DNA of 64,000 nt from DSVQ01 sp964484765 (GTDB lineage: Bacteria > Planctomycetota > Planctomycetia > Planctomycetales > Planctomycetaceae), in NCBI GenBank assembly GCA_964484765.1, contig CAZAGI010000013.1:1-64000 (forward strand). Direction: 5' to 3'. The position numbers were made by a program, and so were the translations under genes. The stretch's first letter is position 1. Every line of letters begins with the position of its first letter. Positions 1 to 8,644 of this stretch are shown one piece after another. The notes under the pieces were generated by a model, which was not told the origin of the DNA, did not search any database, and saw nothing but the letters and a program-made list of their open reading frames with translations.

Positions 1-57
1 CGGGGGCCCCGACCTATGGATGTGAAATCAACTTGAAATCATAGGTCGGGGCCCCCG
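1..57. repeat. Perfect 18-bp inverted repeat, REP-like palindrome
   Basis: Bases 1-18 and 40-57 are exact reverse complements around a 21-nt AT-rich loop. The right arm runs on into a second GC-rich half (47-64) that can form an alternative short hairpin with GTCGGGG pairing to CCCCGAC. It lies beyond the 3' end of the pirin gene, but no T-tract follows on either strand, so a plain intrinsic terminator is unlikely. A dispersed REP-type palindrome is my preferred reading. The left edge is cut by the window, so the full extent is unknown. Confidence 0.6.
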
Positions 58-109
58 CCCCGACGCTGCAAGCTGACCCTCTACGGCCGCAGCAGCATGC
101 AGCGCAACC

Positions 110-808
110 CTACGCGAGGTCGAATAACATCACGGCCGTCGGGGCGCTCGCGTGGATCGTCACATGGGCTTCGTCGCTGATCCCGATGCCATCACCGGCA
201 GTGCAGGCCGTTTCCGCGACGTTCGCGGTACCGGAGAGCATCTGCAACCAACCGTGTCGTTCCGGCGCGAACTCGTACGACAGGCTTTGGCCGGCGGTGA
301 GTTCTGCCAGCAACACCTTCGCATCCTGGTGGACGACGATCGCGTCGTCATCGTTTCGGCCGGCGATAACGGTCTGCCAGCGTCCCTGACGACCCGCCGC
401 CGCGAAGGCGCGTTGTTCGTAATGCGGCGTCAGCCCCTTTTGTCCGGGGAGCAGCCAGATCTGATACAGGTGCACAGCTTCGGTGCTCGACGGATTGAAC
501 TCGCTGTGACGGATCCCCGTCCCGGCGGACATGTACTGCACTTCTCCCGGTCGCAACGCGGCTTCATGGCCGAGACTATCCCGATGGGCGAGCGCTCCCG
601 ATAGGACATACGTGATGATTTCCATGTCGCGATGACCGTGCATCCCGAATCCTTGTCCGGGGGCCACGTGGTCTTCGTTCATGACACGCAGCGCGCGGAA
701 CTGCATCCATTGTGGATCGTGATAATCGCCGAACGAAAAGGTGTGTGCCGTTTGCAGCCAGCCGTGATCGAATTGTCCGCGGTCAGCCGCCGGGCGAAAG
801 GTCAACAT
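110..808 (-). CDS. Pirin family protein (bicupin)
   Basis: A 232-residue cupin protein of the pirin/YhhW family. The N-terminal cupin carries the family metal-site pattern: HGHRDMEIITYVLSG supplies two histidines, and GIRHSEFN supplies a further His and Glu. Family members bind Fe or another metal; some are quercetin dioxygenases and others are transcription cofactors, so the substrate cannot be assigned. The open frame extends 60 codons upstream, but family similarity begins at MLTFRPA, and the ATG at 808 has GGAAAG upstream. It lies 53 bp downstream of the WYL regulator on the same strand, so co-transcription is possible. The C-terminal cupin looks intact. Confidence 0.88.
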   Translation of the reverse strand: MLTFRPAADRGQFDHGWLQTAHTFSFGDYHDPQWMQFRALRVMNEDHVAPGQGFGMHGHRDMEIITYVLSGALAHRDSLGHEAALRPGEVQYMSAGTGIRHSEFNPSSTEAVHLYQIWLLPGQKGLTPHYEQRAFAAAGRQGRWQTVIAGRNDDDAIVVHQDAKVLLAELTAGQSLSYEFAPERHGWLQMLSGTANVAETACTAGDGIGISDEAHVTIHASAPTAVMLFDLA

Positions 809-861
809 GCCTGGTTCTTTCCATGAAAAAATTGCCGTCCCCGAATTGTAGCGGTGGGCAG

Positions 862-1857
862 TCATTCGGGAAGAGGCGGTTCGTTTGCATAGGTGGTGGC
901 CATCGCCGTGGCGTGTTGTCTCAGCGTTTCTCTGAGTGCCGGCGGGGCGATCACCGTCGCATGCTGACCGTAGCCAAGAATCCACCACGCAATTTCATTG
1001 ATGCCTTCGACAGTCGCCCGCCATTCGAGCACGCCGTCGCGGAGCCAGAGGAGTCTTTGCGCGGGATGCCAGCGGACTTCAGCGACATTCCCCGCCACGG
1101 GGGGGCGAAAGTGCACCACCACTTCGTGTTTCTGCTGCGGTTCACGGATGAGGTGCCAGGCCAGTCCGAAGAAACGCTTCAAACTGAACCGCGGCGGAAT
1201 CTGATAATGCGTGCTGACCACGTCGATCGCCTGCATGCGACCGAGGTGAAAGATCCGCACGGCACGATGCAGCGAAGACCGGCCGATGACATACCACGCG
1301 CGGCGACTGAAGACGAAACGATACGGACTCAGCAGCGTGGAAATCTTGTCGCCATCGAAGAAACTGGAATATTGAATCCGGACCTGTCGGCGTTCGATGA
1401 AGGCCTGCAGCAACTGGCGATAGACCGTCTCCGACGTCGCATGCGGATGATGGGGATCCAGCCGAATTACGAACGAATCAACGGATTGTTCCGCGGTCTC
1501 GCGCAGCTTGGGCGGCAACTGCTGCAGGATTTTGTGCGCTGCCTGCCTCGCGGCCGATTGAAACGGCACACCTTCGTCGGGATGGCCCAACTGCTGGCAA
1601 ATCACCAGCAGCGCGAACACCTCCTCCACGGTTAATTCATCGCGGATGAACGTTGTGCGCTGCGGCAAGTAATAGCCTTGCCGCTCGTCGTCATACGCGA
1701 CGGCAACGCCTGCCGATTGCAGCGCAGCGAGATCACGAAAAATAGTCCGGCGGCTCACGCGGCATTCCGTTGCCAAAGCCGCCGAGTTCATCACCCGACC
1801 GCTCTGCAACACATCCAGACACCGCAACAGCCGCCGCAAACGTCGGTCTGCAGCCAT
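862..1857 (-). CDS. HTH/WYL-domain transcriptional regulator
   Basis: A 331-residue YafY-type regulator. Residues about 5-60 form a winged helix-turn-helix of the HTH_11/DeoR kind, with CRVSRRTIFRDLAAL as recognition region. A WYL domain follows at roughly 140-220, seen as YRFVFSRRAWYVIGRS with the WYV variant of the name-giving motif, and then a C-terminal WCX-like extension. WYL domains sense nucleic-acid or small-molecule ligands. The ATG at 1857 lies 9 bp beyond the stop of the S9 peptidase gene, so the two are probably co-transcribed, with pirin as a possible third gene. The targets are unknown. Confidence 0.9.
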   Translation of the reverse strand: MAADRRLRRLLRCLDVLQSGRVMNSAALATECRVSRRTIFRDLAALQSAGVAVAYDDERQGYYLPQRTTFIRDELTVEEVFALLVICQQLGHPDEGVPFQSAARQAAHKILQQLPPKLRETAEQSVDSFVIRLDPHHPHATSETVYRQLLQAFIERRQVRIQYSSFFDGDKISTLLSPYRFVFSRRAWYVIGRSSLHRAVRIFHLGRMQAIDVVSTHYQIPPRFSLKRFFGLAWHLIREPQQKHEVVVHFRPPVAGNVAEVRWHPAQRLLWLRDGVLEWRATVEGINEIAWWILGYGQHATVIAPPALRETLRQHATAMATTYANEPPLPE

Positions 1858-1866
1858 CGATCCACA

Positions 1867-3837
1867 TCACTTGCCGATGAGGTGTTGTTGGAAGAACAGA
1901 ACCGTTGCGGCGGTTAGATAGTCGCGATTCTCGCGGCGGCGAAAGCCGTGGCCTTCGTTGTCAGCGTATATCGTCCAGACGGGAGCCTTGTTCTTGCGGA
2001 CGAGCGGCGCAATCAATTCGGCTTCCGAAAACGGCACGCGGGGATCGTTCTTGCCGTGCGCCACCAGCAGTGCCGAGCGAATCCTCTGGGCGTTAGCCGT
2101 GGGATTGATTCTCTCGAAGACCGCCCGCATAGCGGCGTCGCGTTCGTCGCCGTATTCCGCCCGGCGTAGGTCACGTCGATAGGCCGATGTTGTCTCCAGA
2201 AACGTAATGAAATTGGCGATGCCGACGATATCGACGCCGGCTTTCAAGCGATCGGGGAAGTGCGTGAGTGATGACAGCACCATGAAGCCCCCATACGATC
2301 CGCCGATGACCGCCACGCGTGAGGCGTCCAGTTCGGGCTGCTGTGCGACCCAGTCGAGCAGGGCGCCGATGTCACGCACGCTGTCTTCGCGGAGGGGGCC
2401 GTTGTCGAGCGTGAGGTACGATTTGCCATATCCTGCTGAACCGCGCACATTCGGCACCACAACCGCCATTCCCAATTCGTTCAAATAGAATTGGTCGATG
2501 CCGGAAAACGTCGGTCGGGACTGGCCTTCGGGGCCGCCGTGAATCTGAATGAGCACGGGGGCTTTTTTATCTGGTGAGGCTGTTTTCGGTTGAAAATAAA
2601 ACGCGGGGATCGACCGCCCGTCGAACGAGGGAAACCGTACCAGCTTCGAGGTGATGAACGAACGCGGGTCGAGGCCGCCGACTTCACCGTAGGTCCACTG
2701 CGTTAGTTTCTGCTCGGCGATATTCCACGAAAAGGCGTCCGCCGGCGCGTTAGGACGAGCCAATGTGAAACCGAGGTGGCGACCGTCGGGCGAGAACTCG
2801 ACGCGATCAACAACGCCGGTGGGTAGCGGTACCGACTTGACGTCCTCGCCCTCCAGCAACCACAACGCGCTGGATCCCTCTTCGTTCGTGACCACGGCGA
2901 CTTGTCCCGTGGGACGCGCGACCGCGATTTCTTCTATATCCCATGTCCAGCTTTGCCATTTCGCCAGTTGTTCGTAGTCACCGGTCGCCAGGTTCAAGCG
3001 GTAAAGCTGTTGAAACTCACTGCGCGCGTCGGTGGCCAGGTAAACCGACTGGCTGTCCTTACCAAAGTGCAATCGCGTAAACGAAACTTTTCCTGCAGAT
3101 GGCTTCGACCCCGCGGCATTCGGCAACGGTGGCAAACCGGGCAACGGTCGAACGGTTTTGGTGCGGGTATCAATGACGGCTGGGTAGGATTCATTGATCG
3201 ACACGTATTGCGAAATCAACACGAGTCGGCCGTCCGGCGACCAGTCGTGGGCGTTCCAGGTCTGATTGTCGACGCGCAGCAGTTCCGTCCATTCCCCGCT
3301 CTCAGTGAGTGGAACCAGGAATAAATCCATATCGCGGCCATTGCGCTTGTTGCAGGCCACCACGGCATGGGTGCCGGCGTCATTCACCGGGCCCAGCAGA
3401 TTCCGCGCTTGCCCGTCGGTCATCAGTTCCGGTCGCCCGTACTTTCCGCGCCGCTGCAGCAGTTGAAAGTTTTCGTTCCCGCCGCGGGCAATCTCCAGCA
3501 GCAGGGAACCATCGGTATGCATGGATAGAAAACGTCCGTCGACCGGTTCTTCTTCAAACGTGACCTGCTCCCGTCGGCCGCCGGGCTCGTAGACGCGGTG
3601 GAGTTGCGTGGTGCCGCCGAACTGAGTGGCAATCAGCATGCCCTGTCCGTCGGGGGCCCAGCCGCGAAAGGCCGCTGACCGTACTGACTGATATTGCCGC
3701 AGCCGCTCGACGAGTTCTGAAGGGATCTCCGGCACGCCATCGATGGTAATGGCCCCCGGTCGGCGTCGGTCTTCCGCGTTCACGGAAACCGCAGTCCACA
3801 ACAACAGGAAGATCAATAGCGCCAAGCGATAGTTCAT
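1867..3837 (-). CDS. Secreted S9 family prolyl oligopeptidase-like peptidase
   Basis: A 656-residue serine peptidase of the acylaminoacyl-peptidase/dipeptidyl-peptidase branch of S9. An N-terminal signal peptide (LALLIFLLLWTAVSVNA) points to export. Residues about 50-390 form a beta-propeller with WSPDGR and FSPDGR blades, and an alpha/beta hydrolase domain follows. The catalytic triad is visible: Ser in GGSYGGF (about residue 514), Asp in KNDPRVP (about 597) and His in EGHGF (about 630). The length fits the family. It heads a minus-strand run with the WYL regulator and pirin. It probably hydrolyses short peptides in the periplasm. Confidence 0.93.
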   Translation of the reverse strand: MNYRLALLIFLLLWTAVSVNAEDRRRPGAITIDGVPEIPSELVERLRQYQSVRSAAFRGWAPDGQGMLIATQFGGTTQLHRVYEPGGRREQVTFEEEPVDGRFLSMHTDGSLLLEIARGGNENFQLLQRRGKYGRPELMTDGQARNLLGPVNDAGTHAVVACNKRNGRDMDLFLVPLTESGEWTELLRVDNQTWNAHDWSPDGRLVLISQYVSINESYPAVIDTRTKTVRPLPGLPPLPNAAGSKPSAGKVSFTRLHFGKDSQSVYLATDARSEFQQLYRLNLATGDYEQLAKWQSWTWDIEEIAVARPTGQVAVVTNEEGSSALWLLEGEDVKSVPLPTGVVDRVEFSPDGRHLGFTLARPNAPADAFSWNIAEQKLTQWTYGEVGGLDPRSFITSKLVRFPSFDGRSIPAFYFQPKTASPDKKAPVLIQIHGGPEGQSRPTFSGIDQFYLNELGMAVVVPNVRGSAGYGKSYLTLDNGPLREDSVRDIGALLDWVAQQPELDASRVAVIGGSYGGFMVLSSLTHFPDRLKAGVDIVGIANFITFLETTSAYRRDLRRAEYGDERDAAMRAVFERINPTANAQRIRSALLVAHGKNDPRVPFSEAELIAPLVRKNKAPVWTIYADNEGHGFRRRENRDYLTAATVLFFQQHLIGK

Positions 3838-4139
3838 GACAAATTAATCCCGGAATAGTCAGTAAGATTCGTACAATCGACAAAGAATGCAATGCTCACA
3901 GATGAATATCAATCGAACATCACCTGTCGAAGACAAATATTGGGGACCTCATCGCAAGACTGACTGTATGTCGCCACCAGGAAGAGAAATTGGATGAGGG
4001 CGTCCCGAGTCCGTAAGCAAACTTTCCGACAGGTTCAACTGCGCTGGCGACACGCGTCGAAAGGATCGGTATGCTGTGATGAGTCCATACATTCCGAGAT
4101 TTTCCCGCCCGACATGATTGCCTGGTTGAGTACCGCACC
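3838..4139. other. Intergenic region between divergent S9 peptidase and RND operon
   Basis: About 300 bp that must hold the promoters of both divergent units. Short frames here have no recognisable product. One moderate plus-strand promoter candidate is listed separately. No hairpin or RNA gene is evident. Confidence 0.5.
4047..4075 (+). promoter_or_regulatory. Candidate promoter of the RND efflux operon
   Basis: GCGACA, a 17-bp spacer, then TATGCT, each matching four of six sigma-70 consensus positions. It lies about 65 bp before the adaptor start codon. This rests on motif matching only. Confidence 0.25.
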
Positions 4140-5528
4140 ATGGCTGCTCCCCCCGTTGAACTTCCCGCGGATTCCACAGAAACCCGCACGGTCAAGCCCA
4201 GCACTGCCTCCGAACGCGTTTCTCCCGGAACGACGGGTTCGCCTCCGATCGCCCGGCCGCCGCGTCGCTACGGTTGGATGTTCTGGCTGATCGTTCTGGC
4301 TTTGAGCGGTGCCGGCTGGCATTACCGTGCCCAGTTGGAACCGTATCTCGCGCCGGTGCTTACCGTATTGAGTCCACCCAAGCCGGCCAAGCCGCCGGTA
4401 CGCTCGCTCACCGTCGGCTCGGCGAAGGTGTCGCAGCGTGACGTCAATTTTTATCTCAACGGTCTCGGAACCGTGACGGCGTTCAAGACCGTGACGGTTC
4501 GCAGCCGTGTAGAAGGTGAGTTAATTAATGTCGCGATGCAGGAAGGCCAACCGGTGCGAGAAGGGGATGTCCTCGCCGAAATCGATCCGCGGCTGTGGGA
4601 AGCCCAGCGCGAGCAGGCCTTAGCCCAGTTGGCGCGCGATCAGGCTGCACAGCAATCGGCCCAATTGACGCTGGCCCGCTACAAAGAACTCCTGGCGTCC
4701 AAATTTGCGACAGCTCAGCAGGTGGACGAGCAACTGTCGCTGGTTCAGCAGTCGGAAGCGGCGATCAAGTCCGATCGGGCGATCATCGCGAACGCCGACT
4801 TGCAGTTGAGTTACTGCCGCATCACGGCGCCGATTTCCGGTCGACTGGGGTTGCGACTCGTTGACGCCGGCAACATTGTCCGCGCGAACGATCCGACGGG
4901 GATCGCCGTGATCACGCAACTGCAGCCCATCGCGCTGATCTTCACGATTCCACAGGACGACATCAGTCGCGTGCAGCGCCGGATTCGCGAAGTCGGCGAG
5001 CTCACAGTCGAAGCCTTCGATCGTGATTTTCAACACAGTCTTGCCACCGGGAAGCTGGTGGCGCTCGATAACCAGGTCGATTCCACGACAGGCACCGTGC
5101 GGTTGAAAGCCGTTTTCGAGAACAAAGACGAATCGCTGTTTCCCAATCAGTTCGTCAATGCACGGTTGCTGGTAGAAACACAGCGAAACGCCACTGTCGC
5201 CCCCACCGCAAGCGTGCAGCGGGGGCCCAATGGACCGTTCGTGTACGTGTTGCAGGAAGACGAAACCGTGGCCGTCCGGGAAGTGAAAATCGGGGAGACG
5301 GAAGGAACCGATACGGTGATCCTCGACGGTTTGACTCTTGGTGAAACCGTGGTGACGGATGGCCTCGACAAATTGCAGCCGGGTGCAAAGGTGGTCACGA
5401 AAGACAAGAAAAAAGCGGCCGACAGTGGGAACAGTCCCGGCAAGGGCTCCGGAGGCAAACAGGACGCGGAGCCGACAGCCCCGTCGGCGAAGAACAGTCC
5501 ACCGGCGGAATCGAAAGCCTCGCCATGA
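4140..5528 (+). CDS. mdtA: RND efflux periplasmic adaptor (MdtA-like membrane fusion protein)
   Basis: A 462-residue HlyD/AcrA-type adaptor that would bridge an inner-membrane RND pump to an outer-membrane channel. After a Pro-rich cytoplasmic start a membrane anchor spans about residues 41-60 (MFWLIVLALSGAGW). The first lipoyl half, the alpha-helical hairpin (about 145-220), the second lipoyl half (ITAPISGRLGLRLVD) and the beta-barrel follow in order. The tail is Lys/Gly/Ser-rich. It is the first gene of a three-gene operon, and its stop overlaps the pump start in ATGA. No TolC-type channel gene lies nearby, so an unlinked one is probably used. The symbol reflects operon architecture; the exported compound is unknown. 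Confidence 0.9.
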   Translation: MAAPPVELPADSTETRTVKPSTASERVSPGTTGSPPIARPPRRYGWMFWLIVLALSGAGWHYRAQLEPYLAPVLTVLSPPKPAKPPVRSLTVGSAKVSQRDVNFYLNGLGTVTAFKTVTVRSRVEGELINVAMQEGQPVREGDVLAEIDPRLWEAQREQALAQLARDQAAQQSAQLTLARYKELLASKFATAQQVDEQLSLVQQSEAAIKSDRAIIANADLQLSYCRITAPISGRLGLRLVDAGNIVRANDPTGIAVITQLQPIALIFTIPQDDISRVQRRIREVGELTVEAFDRDFQHSLATGKLVALDNQVDSTTGTVRLKAVFENKDESLFPNQFVNARLLVETQRNATVAPTASVQRGPNGPFVYVLQEDETVAVREVKIGETEGTDTVILDGLTLGETVVTDGLDKLQPGAKVVTKDKKKAADSGNSPGKGSGGKQDAEPTAPSAKNSPPAESKASP

Positions 5529-8500
5529 ATCCGTCGCGGATTTTCATTCTGCGGCCCGTGGCGACCGTGCTGTTCATGGCCGCGATTGTGCTCGCGGGCG
5601 CCGTGGCGTATCGGCAATTGCCGGTCTCGGCATTGCCGCAGGTCGACTATCCGACGATTCAGATCGTAACATTCTATCCGGGCGCCGGTCCCGACGTGAT
5701 GGCGTCGTCGGTCACCGCACCGCTGGAACGCCAATTCGGTCAGATCCCCGGCCTGACGCAGATGACCTCCAGCAGCTCTGAAGGCTGTTCGGTGATCATC
5801 TTGCGGTTCGCGCTGGAGTTGAACATTGACATCGCAGCGCAGCAAGTGCAGGCGGCAATCAATGTGGCGAACACGCTTTTGCCGCGTGATCTGCCCAATC
5901 CCCCGGTCTACACCAAGACGAATCCCGCGGACGCCCCGATTCTCACGATGGCGTTGTCGTCGGAGACGTTACCGCTTTCCCGTGTGCAGGATCTCGCCGA
6001 CACGCGGTTCGCGCAGAAAATTTCGCAGCTCTCCGGTGTGGGCATGGTGAGCATCAGCGGTGGCCAGAAGCCGGCGATTCGCATTCAGGCCAATCCGACT
6101 TCTCTGTCGGCATTGGATCTCAGCCTCGAAGATGTGCGGCTCGCGCTGGCGCAGGCCAATGTCAATCAGGCGAAGGGCAGCTTCGACGGCGTGCGGCAGG
6201 CCTATACCATCGGTGCCAACGACCAGCTCTTTACCAGTGAGCAGTACCGGCAACTCATCGTGGCCTATCGTAATGGCGCGCCCATTTACCTGGAAGATGT
6301 CGCCGACGTCATCGACGGTGTCGAAAACCTGCGGCAAGCCGCGTGGATGAATGAGACACCCGCGGTGATTCTCAACATTCAGCGTCAACCCGGGGCGAAC
6401 ATTATTGAGGTCGTGGATCGCATCAAAGAACTACTGCCGCAATTGCGGGAATCGCTGCCGGCGGCAGTCAATGTGGAGATCCTCACCGACCGCACGGTCA
6501 CGATTCGCGCGTCGGTGCATGATGTGCAGCGCGAATTGATGACCACCATTGGACTGGTGATTCTCGTGATCTTCGTCTTTCTGCGGAGTTTCTCGGCCAC
6601 CGCGATCCCCAGCGTGGCGGTGCCGTTGTCGATTATCGGCACGTTCGGCGTGATGTACATGCTGAATTACAGTCTCAACAATCTCACCTTGATGGCGCTC
6701 ACGATTTCCACCGGGTTCGTTGTGGACGATGCCATCGTGATGGTTGAGAACATCATGCGACACATTGAGGATGGTGAGTCTCCTCTGACGGCGGCGCTCA
6801 AAGGAGCCGAGGAAATCGGCTTTACGATTGTGTCGCTCAGCGTTTCATTGATCGCGGTGTTGATTCCGTTGCTGTTTATGGGCGATATCGTCGGGCGATT
6901 GTTCCGCGAGTTCGCCGTCACACTCAGCGTCGCGATTCTGGTCTCCGCAGTGGTGTCGTTGACGTTGACGCCGATGATGTGCGCCAAACTGCTGCGTCAC
7001 ACGCCGGCCAAAGAGCAGTCGTGGTTGTTTCGCCTGTCCGAGTCGGCGTTTGACACGGTCATCTGGATGTACGGCCAGACGCTCAACGTCGTCCTGCGCC
7101 ACCAGACGGCGACCATGGTGGTCTCGGTATTGACGCTGGTGGCTACGGTCTATTTGTATGTGATCGTCCCCAAGGGCTTCTTCCCCGTGCAAGATACCGG
7201 CGTGATTCTCGGCATCTCGGAGGCGCCGCAGAACGTGTCGTTTGAAGCGATGGCCGAGCGGCAACGCGCGCTGCATAAAGTGATTCTGCAAGATCCGGCG
7301 GTGGAGAGTCTGTCGAGCTTCATCGGCATCGACGGCACGAACACGACGCTCAATTCGGGCCGAATTCAGATCAACCTCAAACCGTTGGAAGAGCGGCATG
7401 AATCGGCGACAGAGGTGATTCGCCGGCTTCAGCCGCAACTGGCCGACGTGGACGGCATCACGCTTTATTTACAGCCCGTGCAAGACCTGACCGTCGAAAC
7501 GCGGGTCAGTCGCACGCAGTATCAATACAGCCTCGAACATCCACAGATGGAAGAGCTTGGCGAATGGGCGCCGAAGTTTGTCGCGGCTTTGCAGGAACTG
7601 CCTGAATTGACGGATGTTGCCAGCGATCAGCAAACGTCCGGCATGCAATTAAAAATCGCGATCGACCGTGATACCGCCGCGCGGCTGGGGATCACACCAC
7701 AAATGATCGATGATACGCTGTACGACGCCTTCGGACAGCGGCAGGTATCGATCATGTTCACGCAACTGAACCAATACCGCCTGGTGCTGGAAGTCAGTCC
7801 CGAATTCCGCAATGACCGTCGCGATCTGGAGCAGACCTACGTGCGAGTTCCCGGTCGGGGTGAAACGCCGCTGAGCGCCTTTTGCCGGATTGAAGAATCG
7901 CAATCTCCGCTGACCATCAACCATCAAGGGCAGTTTCCTGTGGTGACGGTGTCGTTCAACCTCGCCCCGAGTGTTTCGCTCGGCGAAGCCGTAGAGGCCA
8001 TCGAGAAGAAGAAGCTCGAACTGGGAATGCCAACGGCCATCGCGGGGAGTTTCCAGGGGACCGCGGAAGCGTTCTTGGCATCCTTGCAGAACACGCCGCT
8101 GTTGATCCTTGCGGCGCTGATTACGGTCTACATCGTGCTGGGCGTGCTTTACGAAAGTTACGTGCATCCCATCACCATCCTTTCCACGCTGCCGTCCGCC
8201 GGGGTGGGCGCATTGGTTGCATTAATGTTGTGGCGGATTGATCTCAGCGTGATCGCCATCATCGGCATCATCCTGCTCATCGGGATCGTCAAGAAGAACG
8301 CGATCATGATGATCGACTTCGCGCTCGATGCGCAGCGCAACGATGGTTTGCCGCCGGCCACGGCCATCTACGATGCCTGCCTGCTGCGCTTCCGGCCGAT
8401 CATGATGACCACCATGGCCGCGTTGTTGGGAGCGGTTCCGCTGGCCATCGGCACTGGCACGGGGTCGGAACTTCGGCGTCCGCTGGGGATCACGATTATC

Positions 8501-8644
8501 GGCGGGTTGATCTTCAGCCAATTGCTGACACTGTACACGACGCCGGTGATTTATCTCTGGTTTGATTCCCTTTCGCGGCGGATGGGATTCTCGATGGCGG
8601 GTCCCGGCGGCGGTGAGGATGTCGACGAGGAGGACGCCCTGTGA
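5525..8644 (+). CDS. mdtB: RND multidrug efflux pump subunit (MdtB-like, HAE1 family)
   Basis: A 1,039-residue inner-membrane proton/drug antiporter of the hydrophobe/amphiphile efflux-1 family. It has the usual twelve membrane segments and two large periplasmic loops with internal duplication. The proton-relay acidic pair is intact in TGFVVDDAIVMVEN (about residues 397-410). The start ATG overlaps the adaptor stop by 4 bp, and its own stop overlaps the next pump start by 4 bp. Two tandem, non-identical pumps behind one adaptor is the MdtABC arrangement, in which the pumps form a heterotrimer. Substrates cannot be read from the sequence. Confidence 0.93.
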   Translation: MNPSRIFILRPVATVLFMAAIVLAGAVAYRQLPVSALPQVDYPTIQIVTFYPGAGPDVMASSVTAPLERQFGQIPGLTQMTSSSSEGCSVIILRFALELNIDIAAQQVQAAINVANTLLPRDLPNPPVYTKTNPADAPILTMALSSETLPLSRVQDLADTRFAQKISQLSGVGMVSISGGQKPAIRIQANPTSLSALDLSLEDVRLALAQANVNQAKGSFDGVRQAYTIGANDQLFTSEQYRQLIVAYRNGAPIYLEDVADVIDGVENLRQAAWMNETPAVILNIQRQPGANIIEVVDRIKELLPQLRESLPAAVNVEILTDRTVTIRASVHDVQRELMTTIGLVILVIFVFLRSFSATAIPSVAVPLSIIGTFGVMYMLNYSLNNLTLMALTISTGFVVDDAIVMVENIMRHIEDGESPLTAALKGAEEIGFTIVSLSVSLIAVLIPLLFMGDIVGRLFREFAVTLSVAILVSAVVSLTLTPMMCAKLLRHTPAKEQSWLFRLSESAFDTVIWMYGQTLNVVLRHQTATMVVSVLTLVATVYLYVIVPKGFFPVQDTGVILGISEAPQNVSFEAMAERQRALHKVILQDPAVESLSSFIGIDGTNTTLNSGRIQINLKPLEERHESATEVIRRLQPQLADVDGITLYLQPVQDLTVETRVSRTQYQYSLEHPQMEELGEWAPKFVAALQELPELTDVASDQQTSGMQLKIAIDRDTAARLGITPQMIDDTLYDAFGQRQVSIMFTQLNQYRLVLEVSPEFRNDRRDLEQTYVRVPGRGETPLSAFCRIEESQSPLTINHQGQFPVVTVSFNLAPSVSLGEAVEAIEKKKLELGMPTAIAGSFQGTAEAFLASLQNTPLLILAALITVYIVLGVLYESYVHPITILSTLPSAGVGALVALMLWRIDLSVIAIIGIILLIGIVKKNAIMMIDFALDAQRNDGLPPATAIYDACLLRFRPIMMTTMAALLGAVPLAIGTGTGSELRRPLGITIIGGLIFSQLLTLYTTPVIYLWFDSLSRRMGFSMAGPGGGEDVDEEDAL

